Of a DNA stretch of 25,058 nucleotides, positions 6,837 through 14,658 are shown in pieces. A model generated the notes under the pieces. The model was not told where the DNA came from. It did not search any database and worked only from the letters and a program-made list of their open reading frames with translations. The first letter of the stretch is position 1. Each line of letters starts with the position of its first letter. The DNA comes from JAZQQB01 sp045628865 (GTDB lineage: Bacteria > Bacillota > Clostridia > Lachnospirales > Lachnospiraceae). The DNA lies in the NCBI GenBank assembly GCA_045628865.1, contig JAZQQB010000061.1, positions 1 through 25,058 of the forward strand, in the 5' to 3' direction. The position numbers and the translations under genes are program-made.

Positions 6837-6885
6837 AAAATGAACCCCCTTGTAGCAAAGCTGCAAGGGGGTTCTGAATAGTTAC
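6825..6885 (+). repeat. Palindromic element, copy 2, overlapping the lactonase 3' end
   Basis: GTAAC (6825-6829) and GTTAC (6881-6885) bound it, and a 15-bp stem with an AAA loop fills the centre (6842-6874). The first bases are also the last codons of the lactonase gene (Val-Thr-Glu-stop), so the insertion appears to have supplied the C-terminus or to have landed at it. Confidence 0.7.
6835..6874 (-). terminator. Terminator of aroC formed by the palindromic element
   Basis: The 15-bp stem GAACCCCCTTGTAGC/GCTGCAAGGGGGTTC (6842-6856/6860-6874, one G-T pair) is followed on the minus strand by A and a run of six T (6840 down to 6835). On the plus strand no T-run follows, so it should stop aroC transcription better than lactonase transcription. 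Confidence 0.75.
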
Positions 6886-6909
6886 GGAAATTTTTCAAAT
6901 TTCTGTTTT

Positions 6910-8010
6910 TTATTTGTTGTAGATTTTTTTCAAATGATCCATGTTAGCGTTCATATTAGCAAATACAAGATCCAGGATGGTTAATGCAGTCATGGTTTCC
7001 ACCACAACAACCGCACGTGGTACGATGATCGGATCGTGACGTCCTTTGATATTTACTGTGATCTCTTCCTTGGACTGGTTAACGGTCTGCTGAGAAGAGA
7101 AGATAGATGGAGTTGGCTTGAAATGTGCTCTCAATACAATAGGAGAGCCATCTGAGATACCACCTAACACACCGCCTGCATGATTGGTCTTTTTGGAAAC
7201 AAGCCCATCAGCGATGATAAAGGCATCATTGTTCTCACTTCCCTTTGCCTGGGATGCTTTGATACCATCTCCAATCTCGAAGGCCTTTACAGCACCAATG
7301 CTGACCATGGCCTTTGCTAAGTTTGCATCCAGCTTATCAAAAACAGGTTCGCCGATGCCGGTTGGCATGCCTGTTACAACACATTCTACCACGCCACCAG
7401 CAGAATCCATGTTCTGCATACATTCTTTTAAAAAGCTTTCTGCTTCGTCACTTGCTTTTTGATCAGGCATACCTGTTGGAGTACTTAGGATCAAAGAAGC
7501 ATCAAAGTTTGCCGGATCGATTGCAACTGGTCCAATGCTTTTGGTGTAAGCAGTGATCTTGATTCCAATCTCTTCCAAAATCTTACAAGCGATAGCACCG
7601 GCAGCAACACGACCGATGGTTTCACGACCGGAAGAACGTCCGCCGCCTCGATAATCACGAAAACCATATTTTTCATCAAAGGTATAGTCTGCATGACCAG
7701 GTCGGTAGTAGGTCTTGATCTCACTGTAGTCATGAGATTTCTGAGAAGTGTTTCTGACAATCAGTGAAATCGGGGTGCCAGTTGTTTTACCCTCGAAAAC
7801 GCCAGATAAGATCTCAACGGTATCATCCTCGGCACGTGGTGTTGCGTAAGGATTGGAACCGGGTTTTCTTCTATTTAAGTACATCTGAATATCTTTTTCC
7901 TCTAAGGAAAGACCTGCAGGGCATCCGTCTACTACAACACCTACGCCCTTGCCATGGGATTCTCCCCATGTTGTGATCTTAAAATAATTTCCTAAAGTTG
8001 AACCAGCCAT
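6910..8010 (-). CDS. aroC: Chorismate synthase
   Basis: AroC converts 5-enolpyruvylshikimate-3-phosphate to chorismate, the last common step to the aromatic amino acids and folate, using reduced FMN. The 366 residues match the usual length. Family signatures are present in order: GNYFKITTWGESHG (about 7-20), VVVDGCPAGL, RRKPGSNPYATPR (about 47-59), RPGHADYTFDEKYGFRD (about 103-119), GGGRSSGRETIGRVAAGA (about 122-139) and GRHDPIIVPRAV near residue 330. An in-frame TAA two codons upstream fixes the ATG at 8010. The Shine-Dalgarno is poor, and a small CTGCA/TGCAG hairpin lies in its place (8021-8034), so translation may be modest or structured. The gene stands alone, convergent with the lactonase gene and divergent from the VanY gene. 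Confidence 0.95.
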   Translation of the reverse strand: MAGSTLGNYFKITTWGESHGKGVGVVVDGCPAGLSLEEKDIQMYLNRRKPGSNPYATPRAEDDTVEILSGVFEGKTTGTPISLIVRNTSQKSHDYSEIKTYYRPGHADYTFDEKYGFRDYRGGGRSSGRETIGRVAAGAIACKILEEIGIKITAYTKSIGPVAIDPANFDASLILSTPTGMPDQKASDEAESFLKECMQNMDSAGGVVECVVTGMPTGIGEPVFDKLDANLAKAMVSIGAVKAFEIGDGIKASQAKGSENNDAFIIADGLVSKKTNHAGGVLGGISDGSPIVLRAHFKPTPSIFSSQQTVNQSKEEITVNIKGRHDPIIVPRAVVVVETMTALTILDLVFANMNANMDHLKKIYNK

Positions 8011-8239
8011 AATTTATCATTCTGCAAAAATGCAGCCTTTCTTCCCACTCATAAATTGTTTGGTAATTGTTTGTTGTGTTACTTACTATGCATATTACAT
8101 CAAAAATAATGCTTTTTGCATAGTTTAACGATTTAACTTGTAAAATCGAACCTGTAACTAGCTAACATTATACAAAAACTTACTTAAGGAAGCAAGAAAA
8201 AAAGAAGTAATGATGAAGGGGTTTTTTATCAAAAATAAA

Positions 8240-8268
8240 TGGACAAATGTGTGATTTATAGGTACAAT
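8240..8268 (+). promoter_or_regulatory. Promoter of the vanY-like/tgt unit
   Basis: The -35 TGGACA (8240-8245) and -10 TACAAT (8263-8268) are 17 nt apart, and the gene start follows 42 nt later. The rest of the divergent region 8011-8309 holds no gene; I see only a weak CGATTT/AAATCG dyad near 8130-8150 and no clear aroC promoter. Confidence 0.65.
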
Positions 8269-8309
8269 AAAGTATAGGTAACGGGGTAAAAATTCGGGGG
8301 ATTTTTTAC

Positions 8310-9443
8310 ATGCAAAAAACACGTACGGAGCGTATGGTATCTTTTTTATTGTCGTTTGGTAAGTTACACAGATGGGCAAAGCATATTATGCTTGCCTGTA
8401 TTTTTGTTGTTTTGGGGTTATCATATTTTGGAAGAAAGGTTTCTGCTAATACCAAGAAATTGACATTAGCAGGTTTTGTTGTGTGCTTTTTTTTCATATG
8501 TTCCAGTTTCGCATTTACAAATGTAACTGAAAATGATCTGGTAGATGTTTCTGAGTATATGGAGGATGCTGTGATTTCGCTTCAGCCAACAGGACATATC
8601 ATGCTTTATGGGGATGATGTTCAGAAGATTGTTTTAGAGGATCATTCTCTTACAAATGAGAATGTGGAAGATGTTGCGTTGAATGATACGTCTTATGATA
8701 ATTTTTCATATGATGATTATGATGATGAAGAGTTTGAAATGGACGAGAATGAAGATGGAGAGAAATACACAATTGATGATATCCTAGAACAGATGGATTC
8801 TGTTTCCTTTGATAGTGAAGCAGTTTCTTATGCAGAGTCAGGGACCACTTTTGGTAAAGATGACTGGAATTTACTTTTGGTAAATAAGCAGCATCCGATT
8901 CCGGATGGAGTAGAACCGGAGCTTGTGAATATTGTTGGAGATAAGAAATGTGATGAGCGAGTTGTGGGTGAGCTTTTGCAGATGATGCAGGCTGCTAAGG
9001 AGGACGGAGTCAATTTGATGATCTGTTCTGCACACCGAAGCTATGATTATCAGGTTATGCTTTTCCAGAGAAAAATCACAAGGTATATGAATAGAGGTTA
9101 TTCTTATATTGATGCCTATCAGTTGAGTTCCCAGGCAGTAACGCTTCCTGGTTACAGTGAGCATCAGTTGGGCCTTGCATTTGATATTGTTACACCTAGC
9201 TATGTCAGCTTAAATGAAGGCTTTGCAAAAACTTTGGCAGGTATGTGGCTTAAGGACAATGCTTACAAGTACGGATTTATCTTACGATATCCAGAGGGTA
9301 AGGAATTTGTCACAGGTATTGAATTCGAACCATGGCATTATCGATATGTAGGTGTGGAAGCAGCTACCATTATCATGGAGAATGAGATTACATTAGAAGA
9401 ATTTATAGAAAACTTAGAGGATTATGTATGTACACCTTATTAA
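8310..9443 (+). CDS. VanY-type D-alanyl-D-alanine carboxypeptidase, membrane-anchored
   Basis: This 377-residue protein has two N-terminal hydrophobic segments (about 25-40 and 51-69), a long acidic low-complexity linker (about 75-185, including DYDDEEFEMDENEDGE) and a C-terminal VanY/DacB peptidase domain (about 190-365). The zinc and catalytic signature is intact: AHRSYDYQ (241-248), SEHQLGLAFD (283-292, with His285 and Asp292) and EPWHYRYVG (340-348, with His343 and Glu340). Such enzymes trim the terminal D-Ala from peptidoglycan peptides on the outer face of the membrane. Nothing nearby suggests vancomycin resistance, so a wall-maturation role is more likely. A GGGGG-rich ribosome site (8297-8301) precedes the ATG. 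The last 16 nt overlap tgt, implying translational coupling. Confidence 0.85.
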   Translation: MQKTRTERMVSFLLSFGKLHRWAKHIMLACIFVVLGLSYFGRKVSANTKKLTLAGFVVCFFFICSSFAFTNVTENDLVDVSEYMEDAVISLQPTGHIMLYGDDVQKIVLEDHSLTNENVEDVALNDTSYDNFSYDDYDDEEFEMDENEDGEKYTIDDILEQMDSVSFDSEAVSYAESGTTFGKDDWNLLLVNKQHPIPDGVEPELVNIVGDKKCDERVVGELLQMMQAAKEDGVNLMICSAHRSYDYQVMLFQRKITRYMNRGYSYIDAYQLSSQAVTLPGYSEHQLGLAFDIVTPSYVSLNEGFAKTLAGMWLKDNAYKYGFILRYPEGKEFVTGIEFEPWHYRYVGVEAATIIMENEITLEEFIENLEDYVCTPY

Positions 9444-10564
9444 AACAAGAAGGACGCGCAAAAAGAGGTATGTTTGAAACACCACATGGCGTGATCCAGA
9501 CACCAGTATTTATGAATGTCGGTACCGTTGGTGCCATTAAAGGAGCTGTATCCACAGAAGACTTAGAACAGATCGGCACTCAGGTAGAATTGTCGAACAC
9601 CTATCATTTACATGTTCGTACAGGTGATAAGCTCATCAAGGAATTTGGTGGTCTTCACAAATTTATGTCATGGAATAAACCAATCTTAACTGACTCAGGC
9701 GGATTCCAGGTGTTTTCGTTAGCAGGCCTTCGTTCCATTAAGGAGGAGGGTGTTACATTCCAGTCACATATTGATGGTCATCGTATTTTTATGGGACCAG
9801 AGGAAAGTATGCAGATTCAGTCTAACTTAGGATCTACCATTGCAATGGCTTTTGATGAATGTCCACCAAGTAAGGCAGACCGTAAATATGTTCAGAACTC
9901 TGTAGAACGTACCACTCGCTGGTTACAGCGCTGCAAGAAGAAAATGAGTGAACTGAATTCTTTGGAGGATACTGTGAATCCAAAGCAGATGCTTTTTGGT
10001 ATCAACCAGGGTGCAGTTTATGATGATATTCGTATAGAGCATGCTAAGATCATCTCAGAGATGGATCTTGATGGATATGCAGTAGGCGGACTTGCTGTTG
10101 GAGAAACTCATGAAGAAATGTATCATGTTTTGGATGAGGTTGTTCCTTATTTACCACTTCACAAACCAACCTACCTGATGGGTGTTGGTACACCAGCGAA
10201 CATCCTTGAGGCAGTTGATCGAGGTGTTGATTTCTTTGACTGCGTATATCCAACCAGAAATGGTCGCCATGCACATGTTTACACCAACCATGGAAAGATG
10301 AATTTAAACAATGAAAAATATAAGTTAGACCACAGACCAATCGAAGAGGGCTGTCAGTGTCCTGCATGCCGCAGATATTCAAGAGCTTATATTCGACATC
10401 TGTTAAAGGCAAAGGAAATGTTAGGTATGCGTTTGTGCGTACTGCATAATCTGTATTTCTACAACCACATGATGGAAGAAATCAGAGATGCTTTGGATGC
10501 AGGAAACTTTGCCCAGTATAAGAAGTGGAAACTTGAGTCCATGGAATCAGGGGAAAAAGAATAA
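9428..10564 (+). CDS. tgt: tRNA-guanine (queuine) transglycosylase
   Basis: Tgt exchanges guanine-34 of GUN-anticodon tRNAs for preQ1 in the queuosine pathway. The 378 residues contain TDSGGFQVFSLAGL (88-101, with Asp89), GINQGAVYDD (191-200), GGLAVGE (220-226), the nucleophile Asp271 in DCVYPTRNGRHAH (271-283) and the zinc site CQCPAC (Cys309, Cys311, Cys314) with His340. The start overlaps the preceding gene by 16 nt, with AGAGG (9416-9420) 7 nt before the ATG, and matches the usual Tgt N-terminus (YTLLKQEGRAKRG). The order tgt then yajC is common in bacteria. The secD/secF genes that often follow are not here. Confidence 0.96.
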   Translation: MYTLLKQEGRAKRGMFETPHGVIQTPVFMNVGTVGAIKGAVSTEDLEQIGTQVELSNTYHLHVRTGDKLIKEFGGLHKFMSWNKPILTDSGGFQVFSLAGLRSIKEEGVTFQSHIDGHRIFMGPEESMQIQSNLGSTIAMAFDECPPSKADRKYVQNSVERTTRWLQRCKKKMSELNSLEDTVNPKQMLFGINQGAVYDDIRIEHAKIISEMDLDGYAVGGLAVGETHEEMYHVLDEVVPYLPLHKPTYLMGVGTPANILEAVDRGVDFFDCVYPTRNGRHAHVYTNHGKMNLNNEKYKLDHRPIEEGCQCPACRRYSRAYIRHLLKAKEMLGMRLCVLHNLYFYNHMMEEIRDALDAGNFAQYKKWKLESMESGEKE

Positions 10565-10570
10565 AAATGC

Positions 10571-10599
10571 TTGCCCTGACACATGATTTTGTGTATTAT
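10571..10599 (+). promoter_or_regulatory. Promoter for yajC
   Basis: TTGCCC (10571-10576), a 17-nt spacer and TATTAT (10594-10599) lie in the 145-nt gap between tgt and yajC. yajC may thus also be transcribed on its own. Confidence 0.55.
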
Positions 10600-10709
10600 A
10601 AAAAGGTATGATTTCAAAGACAGTAGCAGGAACGCAGGTTGTGTTCTATTATTTGGAAACTGGTTTTTGAAATTTTTGAGTATGAATTGTTTAATATTAG
10701 GAGGATACT

Positions 10710-10982
10710 ATGGGACCAGCCGCAATAATGATTTTTTATGTTTTGATTTTTGGTGTGATGATTTATTTTATGGCCATCAGACCACAGAAGAAAGAGCAGA
10801 AGAGAGTAAGCGCAATGTTAAACGCTATGGAAGTGGGCGATAGCGTATTAACTTCTTCAGGATTTTATGGAATCGTAATCGATATCACAGAAGATTCAGT
10901 TATCGTTGAATTCGGTAACAACAAGAACTGCCGTATTCCAATGCAGAAATCAGCTATTACACAGGTTGAGCATGCTGAATAA
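10710..10982 (+). CDS. yajC: Preprotein translocase accessory subunit YajC
   Basis: This 90-residue protein has one N-terminal membrane helix (about 4-22, IMIFYVLIFGVMIYFMAIR) followed by the family hallmark RPQKKEQKR (22-30), then a small soluble domain (EVGDSVLTSSGFYGIVIDI, about 41-59). YajC associates with SecDF in the Sec translocon. GGAGG (10701-10705) precedes the ATG at the expected distance. A strong terminator follows at 11010, so the unit ends without secDF. Confidence 0.93.
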   Translation: MGPAAIMIFYVLIFGVMIYFMAIRPQKKEQKRVSAMLNAMEVGDSVLTSSGFYGIVIDITEDSVIVEFGNNKNCRIPMQKSAITQVEHAE

Positions 10983-11009
10983 AAGAAAAGATCATAGAAT
11001 GATTGATGA

Positions 11010-11038
11010 GCTGTCACGCTTGGCGTGGCAGCTTTTTT
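11010..11038 (+). terminator. Rho-independent terminator after yajC
   Basis: GCTGTCACGC (11010-11019) pairs with GCGTGGCAGC (11023-11032) around TTG with one G-T pair, followed by six T. Confidence 0.93.
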
Positions 11039-11084
11039 GCATTTTGTGGAATGAGGACTTTTTAAGGGAATAATGAGGGTGTGA

Positions 11085-11183
11085 TTGTACTATATTGGAA
11101 GAAATATGATTTTAAGTACAAGTGATGGAACGTGGTGGTGTAGGATTGTACTTTGTAGAAATATTTTGGGATTATAAGTACAA
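11085..11183. repeat. Two tandem TTGTACT...AAGTACAA dyads upstream of the leu promoter
   Basis: Dyad 1 runs from TTGTACT (11085-11091) to AGTACAA (11115-11121). Dyad 2 runs from TTGTACTT (11146-11153) to AAGTACAA (11176-11183). The start-to-start distance is 61 nt. The right arm of dyad 2 ends one base before the -35 box at 11185. They could be operator sites or folded DNA/RNA arms of a small repeat. Confidence 0.6.
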
Positions 11184-11184
11184 A

Positions 11185-11213
11185 TTGTGCTACATCATAC
11201 GGGTAGGTATTAT
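11185..11213 (+). promoter_or_regulatory. Promoter of the leucine leader and leuB
   Basis: TTGTGC (11185-11190), a 17-nt spacer and TATTAT (11208-11213) predict a start near 11220. This gives a 5' leader of about 400 nt before leuB. Confidence 0.6.
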
Positions 11214-11278
11214 CGGCACCGAAAAAACTGTACGAAAGACTTCAAGTTACTGATTTTAATCATTTGGAAGGGGGCACG

Positions 11279-11353
11279 ATGATATCACTATTATTAGATT
11301 ATGGTAACTACTCAGAGCCATGCGTATTTTTCTGCGAAAAATACTTAGTTTAA
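11279..11353 (+). CDS. Putative leucine leader peptide (24 aa)
   Basis: A strong ribosome site (GGAAGGGGG, 11266-11274) precedes an ATG at 11279. The peptide begins MISLLLDYGNYSEP, with three consecutive Leu codons at positions 4-6 (CTA TTA TTA), and ends EKYLV. A short, well-initiated frame with clustered Leu codons between a promoter and leuB fits the architecture of ribosome-mediated attenuation. The 3' half of the frame contains a perfect 9-bp hairpin (11324-11344). Its middle (11304-11319) matches the end of the palindromic element found elsewhere at 14 of 16 positions, so the leader may partly derive from that repeat. There is no direct proof of translation. Confidence 0.5.
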   Translation: MISLLLDYGNYSEPCVFFCEKYLV

Positions 11354-11510
11354 CCGCAGGTTATACCTGTTATGCCTTTTTGATATGGCGGTATTCCGGG
11401 TTATGTATTGAAAAATTGAAATTCCTGTTTTATGATAAATACTGTGTTTTTCGCTTTAAACTGCTACAGTGTAAGTGAAGGGCTTATAAAAAAGAGTTCT
11501 TTAAAGCGAA
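11324..11510 (+). promoter_or_regulatory. Folded leader region between the leader peptide and leuB
   Basis: Three pairings are visible. GTATTTTTC/GAAAAATAC (11324-11332/11336-11344) is followed by CAGGT/ACCTG near 11357-11369. TTCGCTTTAAA (11450-11460) pairs over a long loop with TTTAAAGCGAA (11500-11510). No textbook terminator hairpin with U-run was found, and there is no T-box signature. Control could be by alternative folding or translational. Confidence 0.4.
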
Positions 11511-11620
11511 TTGTGATTAAAATGAACAATTTAGCGGTGAATTTGTTTGAACAGACAGATTCAATGAAATCTATGTCGTTGCAGATCAATGACAATTATG
11601 AGGGAATGGAGAATTATAGT

Positions 11621-12721
11621 ATGAATTGTAATTTAGTGTGTATTCCAGGTGATGGAATCGGTCCAGAAATTGTAACAGAAGCTAAAAAAGTGCTTGATGC
11701 GGTGGCTAAGAAATTTGGTCATACCATTCAGTATACAGATATATTAATGGGTGGTGCATCTATCGATGTGCATGGTGTTCCATTAACAGATGAAGCCGTT
11801 GCCACAGCAAAGGCTGCAGATGCAGTACTTATGGGTAGTATTGGTGGAAATACCTCTACTTCACCTTGGTACAAGCTCCCTCCAAATCTTCGACCTGAAG
11901 CAGGACTTTTGAAGATTCGTAAGGAGTTAGGACTTTTCGCAAACTTACGTCCAGCTGTTTTGTATGATGAGCTTGCAAGTGCTTGTCCTTTGAAAGAGGA
12001 TATCAGCAAAAAAGGTTTTGATATGATGATCATGAGAGAATTAACAGGTGGTCTTTACTTTGGCGAGCGTTCTACCAAAGAGGTAGACGGTGTTGTGACA
12101 GCTGTTGATACTTTGACTTATACAGAAAATGAGATCAGAAGAATTGCGATCAAGGGCTTTGATATTGCTATGAAGAGAAGAAAGAAAGTGATCAGCGTTG
12201 ATAAGGCTAATGTTTTGGATTCTTCCAGACTTTGGAGAAAGATCGTAAATGAAGTAGCAGAAAGCTACCCGGAAGTGGAAGTAGAGCATATGTTAGTAGA
12301 TAACTGTGCAATGCAGCTTGTAAAAAATCCAGCACAGTTTGACGTTGTTTTAACAGAGAATATGTTTGGTGATATCTTATCAGATGAAGCCAGTATGATC
12401 ACAGGATCTATCGGTATGCTTCCAAGTGCATCCTTAAATGATACCAAGTTTGGTCTTTATGAGCCAAGTGGCGGATCTGCTCCTGATATTGCAGGAAAAG
12501 GAATCGCAAATCCAATCGCTACAATTTTAAGTGCAGCTATGTTACTTCGTTATACTTTTGATTTGGATAAAGAAGCTGATGCAATTGAAAAGGCAGTTTC
12601 CCAGGTGTTAAAGGATGGATTTAGAACCATCGATATTATGCCACAGGATGATGCTGATAAGTCGAAAGTAACACAGGTTGGCACAAGCAAGATGGGTGAT
12701 CTGATCGTAGAAAGATTATAG
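11621..12721 (+). CDS. leuB: 3-isopropylmalate dehydrogenase
   Basis: LeuB oxidises and decarboxylates 3-isopropylmalate with NAD, the third step of leucine synthesis. The 366 residues begin with the family N-terminus (LVCIPGDGIGPEIV, about 4-17). Family motifs follow: MGSIGGNTS, ANLRPAV, MIMRELTGGLYFGER, SVDKANVLDSSRLWR (substrate and metal region), DNCAMQLVKNP, LTENMFGDILSDEASMITGS, and GSAPDIAGKGIANP for NAD. The frame stays open 63 codons upstream to 11432, but that stretch shows no family similarity. The ATG at 11621, with GGAG about 10 nt before it, gives the usual length. leuA, leuC and leuD are not in the window. Confidence 0.95.
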   Translation: MNCNLVCIPGDGIGPEIVTEAKKVLDAVAKKFGHTIQYTDILMGGASIDVHGVPLTDEAVATAKAADAVLMGSIGGNTSTSPWYKLPPNLRPEAGLLKIRKELGLFANLRPAVLYDELASACPLKEDISKKGFDMMIMRELTGGLYFGERSTKEVDGVVTAVDTLTYTENEIRRIAIKGFDIAMKRRKKVISVDKANVLDSSRLWRKIVNEVAESYPEVEVEHMLVDNCAMQLVKNPAQFDVVLTENMFGDILSDEASMITGSIGMLPSASLNDTKFGLYEPSGGSAPDIAGKGIANPIATILSAAMLLRYTFDLDKEADAIEKAVSQVLKDGFRTIDIMPQDDADKSKVTQVGTSKMGDLIVERL

Positions 12722-12778
12722 AATTCTGGGCGGATTGCTATGACTCAGAATAATAGATACTATAATATTTTGTTATGT

Positions 12779-12820
12779 TTGACAAAAAGTTATCACTTTT
12801 TGTGAATAGTATGCTATACT
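12779..12820 (+). promoter_or_regulatory. ilvD promoter with a 9-bp inverted repeat
   Basis: An extended -10, TGC plus TATACT (12812-12820), lies downstream of the perfect dyad ACAAAAAGT (12782-12790), TATC, ACTTTTTGT (12795-12803). The -35 region at the right distance (about 12792-12797) falls inside the dyad, which is therefore a candidate operator. TTGACA at 12779 is too far from the -10 to pair with it. Confidence 0.5.
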
Positions 12821-12969
12821 AGTTTAAATAACTTTGGATAGTTTATAGGTAGGCGAAATTCCGTTTTATATTTAAAATGACATTTGAACTTGGAATCTTA
12901 GGTTTGAGTGATGAGGATAAGAGGATTTCGACTGTTATAAATATGTGTGGGAAGATAGGAGAATAAGAA

Positions 12970-14646
12970 ATGATTAGTGACAATGCTAGAAGTGGTATGC
13001 AGCAGGCTCCAGCTAGAAGCTTGTTCAATGCTTTGGGATTTACACAGGAAGAATTAAAGAAACCAATGATCGGTATCGTTAGTTCATACAACGAGATCGT
13101 TCCTGGTCATATGAATATTGATAAGATTGTGGACGCAGTAAAGTTAGGTATTGCGGAAGCAGGTGGTGTGCCTGTTGTGTTCCCTGCAATTGCTGTCTGT
13201 GATGGTATTGCCATGGGTCATGTAGGTATGAAATATTCTCTTGTAACAAGAGATCTGATCGCTGATTCTACAGAATGTATGGCGATCGCACACCAGTTTG
13301 ACGGACTTGTTATGGTTCCTAACTGTGATAAGAACGTTCCTGGTTTGTTAATGGCAGCCTGCAGATTGAACTTACCAACTGTTTTTGTATCTGGTGGTCC
13401 AATGCTTGCTGGTCGCGTAAAGGGTGAAAAGAGAAGTTTATCTTCTATGTTTGAAGCAGTAGGTTCTTATGCTGCTGGAACAATGACAGAAGATGACGTA
13501 AACGAATTTGTAGAAAAAGTTTGTCCTACCTGTGGATCATGTTCCGGTATGTACACAGCAAACTCTATGAACTGCTTAACAGAAGCACTTGGTATGGGTC
13601 TTGGTGGAAACGGAACAATCCCAGCTGTTTACTCTGAAAGAATCAGACTTGCAAAGCATGCAGGTATGGCAGTTATGGATATGTTTAACAAAGGTATCAA
13701 GGCTAGAGATATCATTACAAAGGAATCTATCATGAATGCCTTGACAGTAGATATGGCACTTGGATGTTCTACAAACTCTATGCTTCATTTGCCAGCTATC
13801 GCACATGAGATCGGATTTGATTTTGATATTAGTTTTGCCAATCCAATCAGTGAGAAGACTCCTAACCTTTGTCACCTTGCTCCAGCAGGTCCAACTTATA
13901 TGGAAGATTTGAATGAAGCCGGTGGTGTTTATGCAGTTATGAAGGAACTTGCTGACATCGGATTATTGAATACAGATTGTATGACTGTCACAGGAAAAAC
14001 AATGGGCGAGAACATCGCTCATGCATATAACCGCAATCCAGAGGTTATCCGTACTGTTGACAATGCATACTCAAAAACAGGTGGTCTTGCAGTATTAAAG
14101 GGTTCCCTTGCTCCAGATGGTTCTGTTGTAAAACGTTCGGCAGTTGTGGAAGAAATGATGGTTCATGAAGGACCAGCCAGAGTATTTGACTGCGAAGAGG
14201 ACGCAATCGCAGCAATCAAGGGTGGAAAGATCGTAGCAGGAGACGTTGTTGTTATCCGTTACGAAGGACCTAAGGGTGGTCCTGGTATGAGAGAAATGTT
14301 GAACCCAACATCAGCAATTGCTGGTATGGGACTTGGATCAAGCGTAGCGCTTATCACAGACGGACGTTTCTCAGGTGCTTCCAGAGGTGCTTCTATTGGA
14401 CATGTTTCTCCAGAAGCAGCAGTTGGTGGTCCTATCGCTTTGGTGGAAGAAGGCGATATCATTAAGATCAACATTCCAGAGATGACACTTGATCTTGCAG
14501 TTTCTTCTGAAGAAATGGCTAAGAGAAAAGCAAACTGGAAACCAAGAAAACCAAAGGTAACAACAGGATATCTTGCCCGTTATGCGGAGCAGGTTACTTC
14601 TGGTAACTTAGGTGCTATTTTAAAAAGCCCTAAATATGAGGATTAA
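12970..14646 (+). CDS. ilvD: Dihydroxy-acid dehydratase
   Basis: IlvD dehydrates the dihydroxy-acid precursors of valine and isoleucine with an Fe-S cluster. The 558 residues match the family length. Motifs in order: SSYNEIVPGHMNID (38-51), CDGIAMGHVGMKYSL (77-91), MVPNCDKNVPG (115-125, Cys119), and CPTCGSCSGMYTANSMNCL (185-203), then GSSVALITDGRFSGASRG and GHVSPEAAVGG near the C-terminus. VPGH, in place of the PCN found in [2Fe-2S] relatives, suggests the oxygen-sensitive E. coli-like [4Fe-4S] class, which fits an anaerobe (inference). AGGAGAAT (12957-12964) precedes the ATG. ilvB follows within 12 nt. Confidence 0.97.
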   Translation: MISDNARSGMQQAPARSLFNALGFTQEELKKPMIGIVSSYNEIVPGHMNIDKIVDAVKLGIAEAGGVPVVFPAIAVCDGIAMGHVGMKYSLVTRDLIADSTECMAIAHQFDGLVMVPNCDKNVPGLLMAACRLNLPTVFVSGGPMLAGRVKGEKRSLSSMFEAVGSYAAGTMTEDDVNEFVEKVCPTCGSCSGMYTANSMNCLTEALGMGLGGNGTIPAVYSERIRLAKHAGMAVMDMFNKGIKARDIITKESIMNALTVDMALGCSTNSMLHLPAIAHEIGFDFDISFANPISEKTPNLCHLAPAGPTYMEDLNEAGGVYAVMKELADIGLLNTDCMTVTGKTMGENIAHAYNRNPEVIRTVDNAYSKTGGLAVLKGSLAPDGSVVKRSAVVEEMMVHEGPARVFDCEEDAIAAIKGGKIVAGDVVVIRYEGPKGGPGMREMLNPTSAIAGMGLGSSVALITDGRFSGASRGASIGHVSPEAAVGGPIALVEEGDIIKINIPEMTLDLAVSSEEMAKRKANWKPRKPKVTTGYLARYAEQVTSGNLGAILKSPKYED

Positions 14647-14658
14647 GTGAGGGATAAT

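Noticed and set aside
8310..9443. Vancomycin-resistance vanY
   Set aside because: The domain fits, but no vanH/A/X or vanRS genes are near and the gene is coupled to tgt, so a housekeeping wall enzyme is more likely.
11432..11620. 63-codon N-terminal extension of leuB
   Set aside because: It has no similarity to the family, lies over the folded leader, and the ATG at 11621 has a good ribosome site and gives the usual LeuB length.
11160..11620. T-box riboswitch before leuB
   Set aside because: I looked for the conserved GGTGGNACCGCG-type antiterminator motif and found none.
12877..12966. 29-aa frame before ilvD that could be an Ile/Leu leader peptide
   Set aside because: There is no ribosome binding site before its ATG, branched-chain codons are scattered rather than clustered, and its end simply overlaps the ilvD ribosome site.
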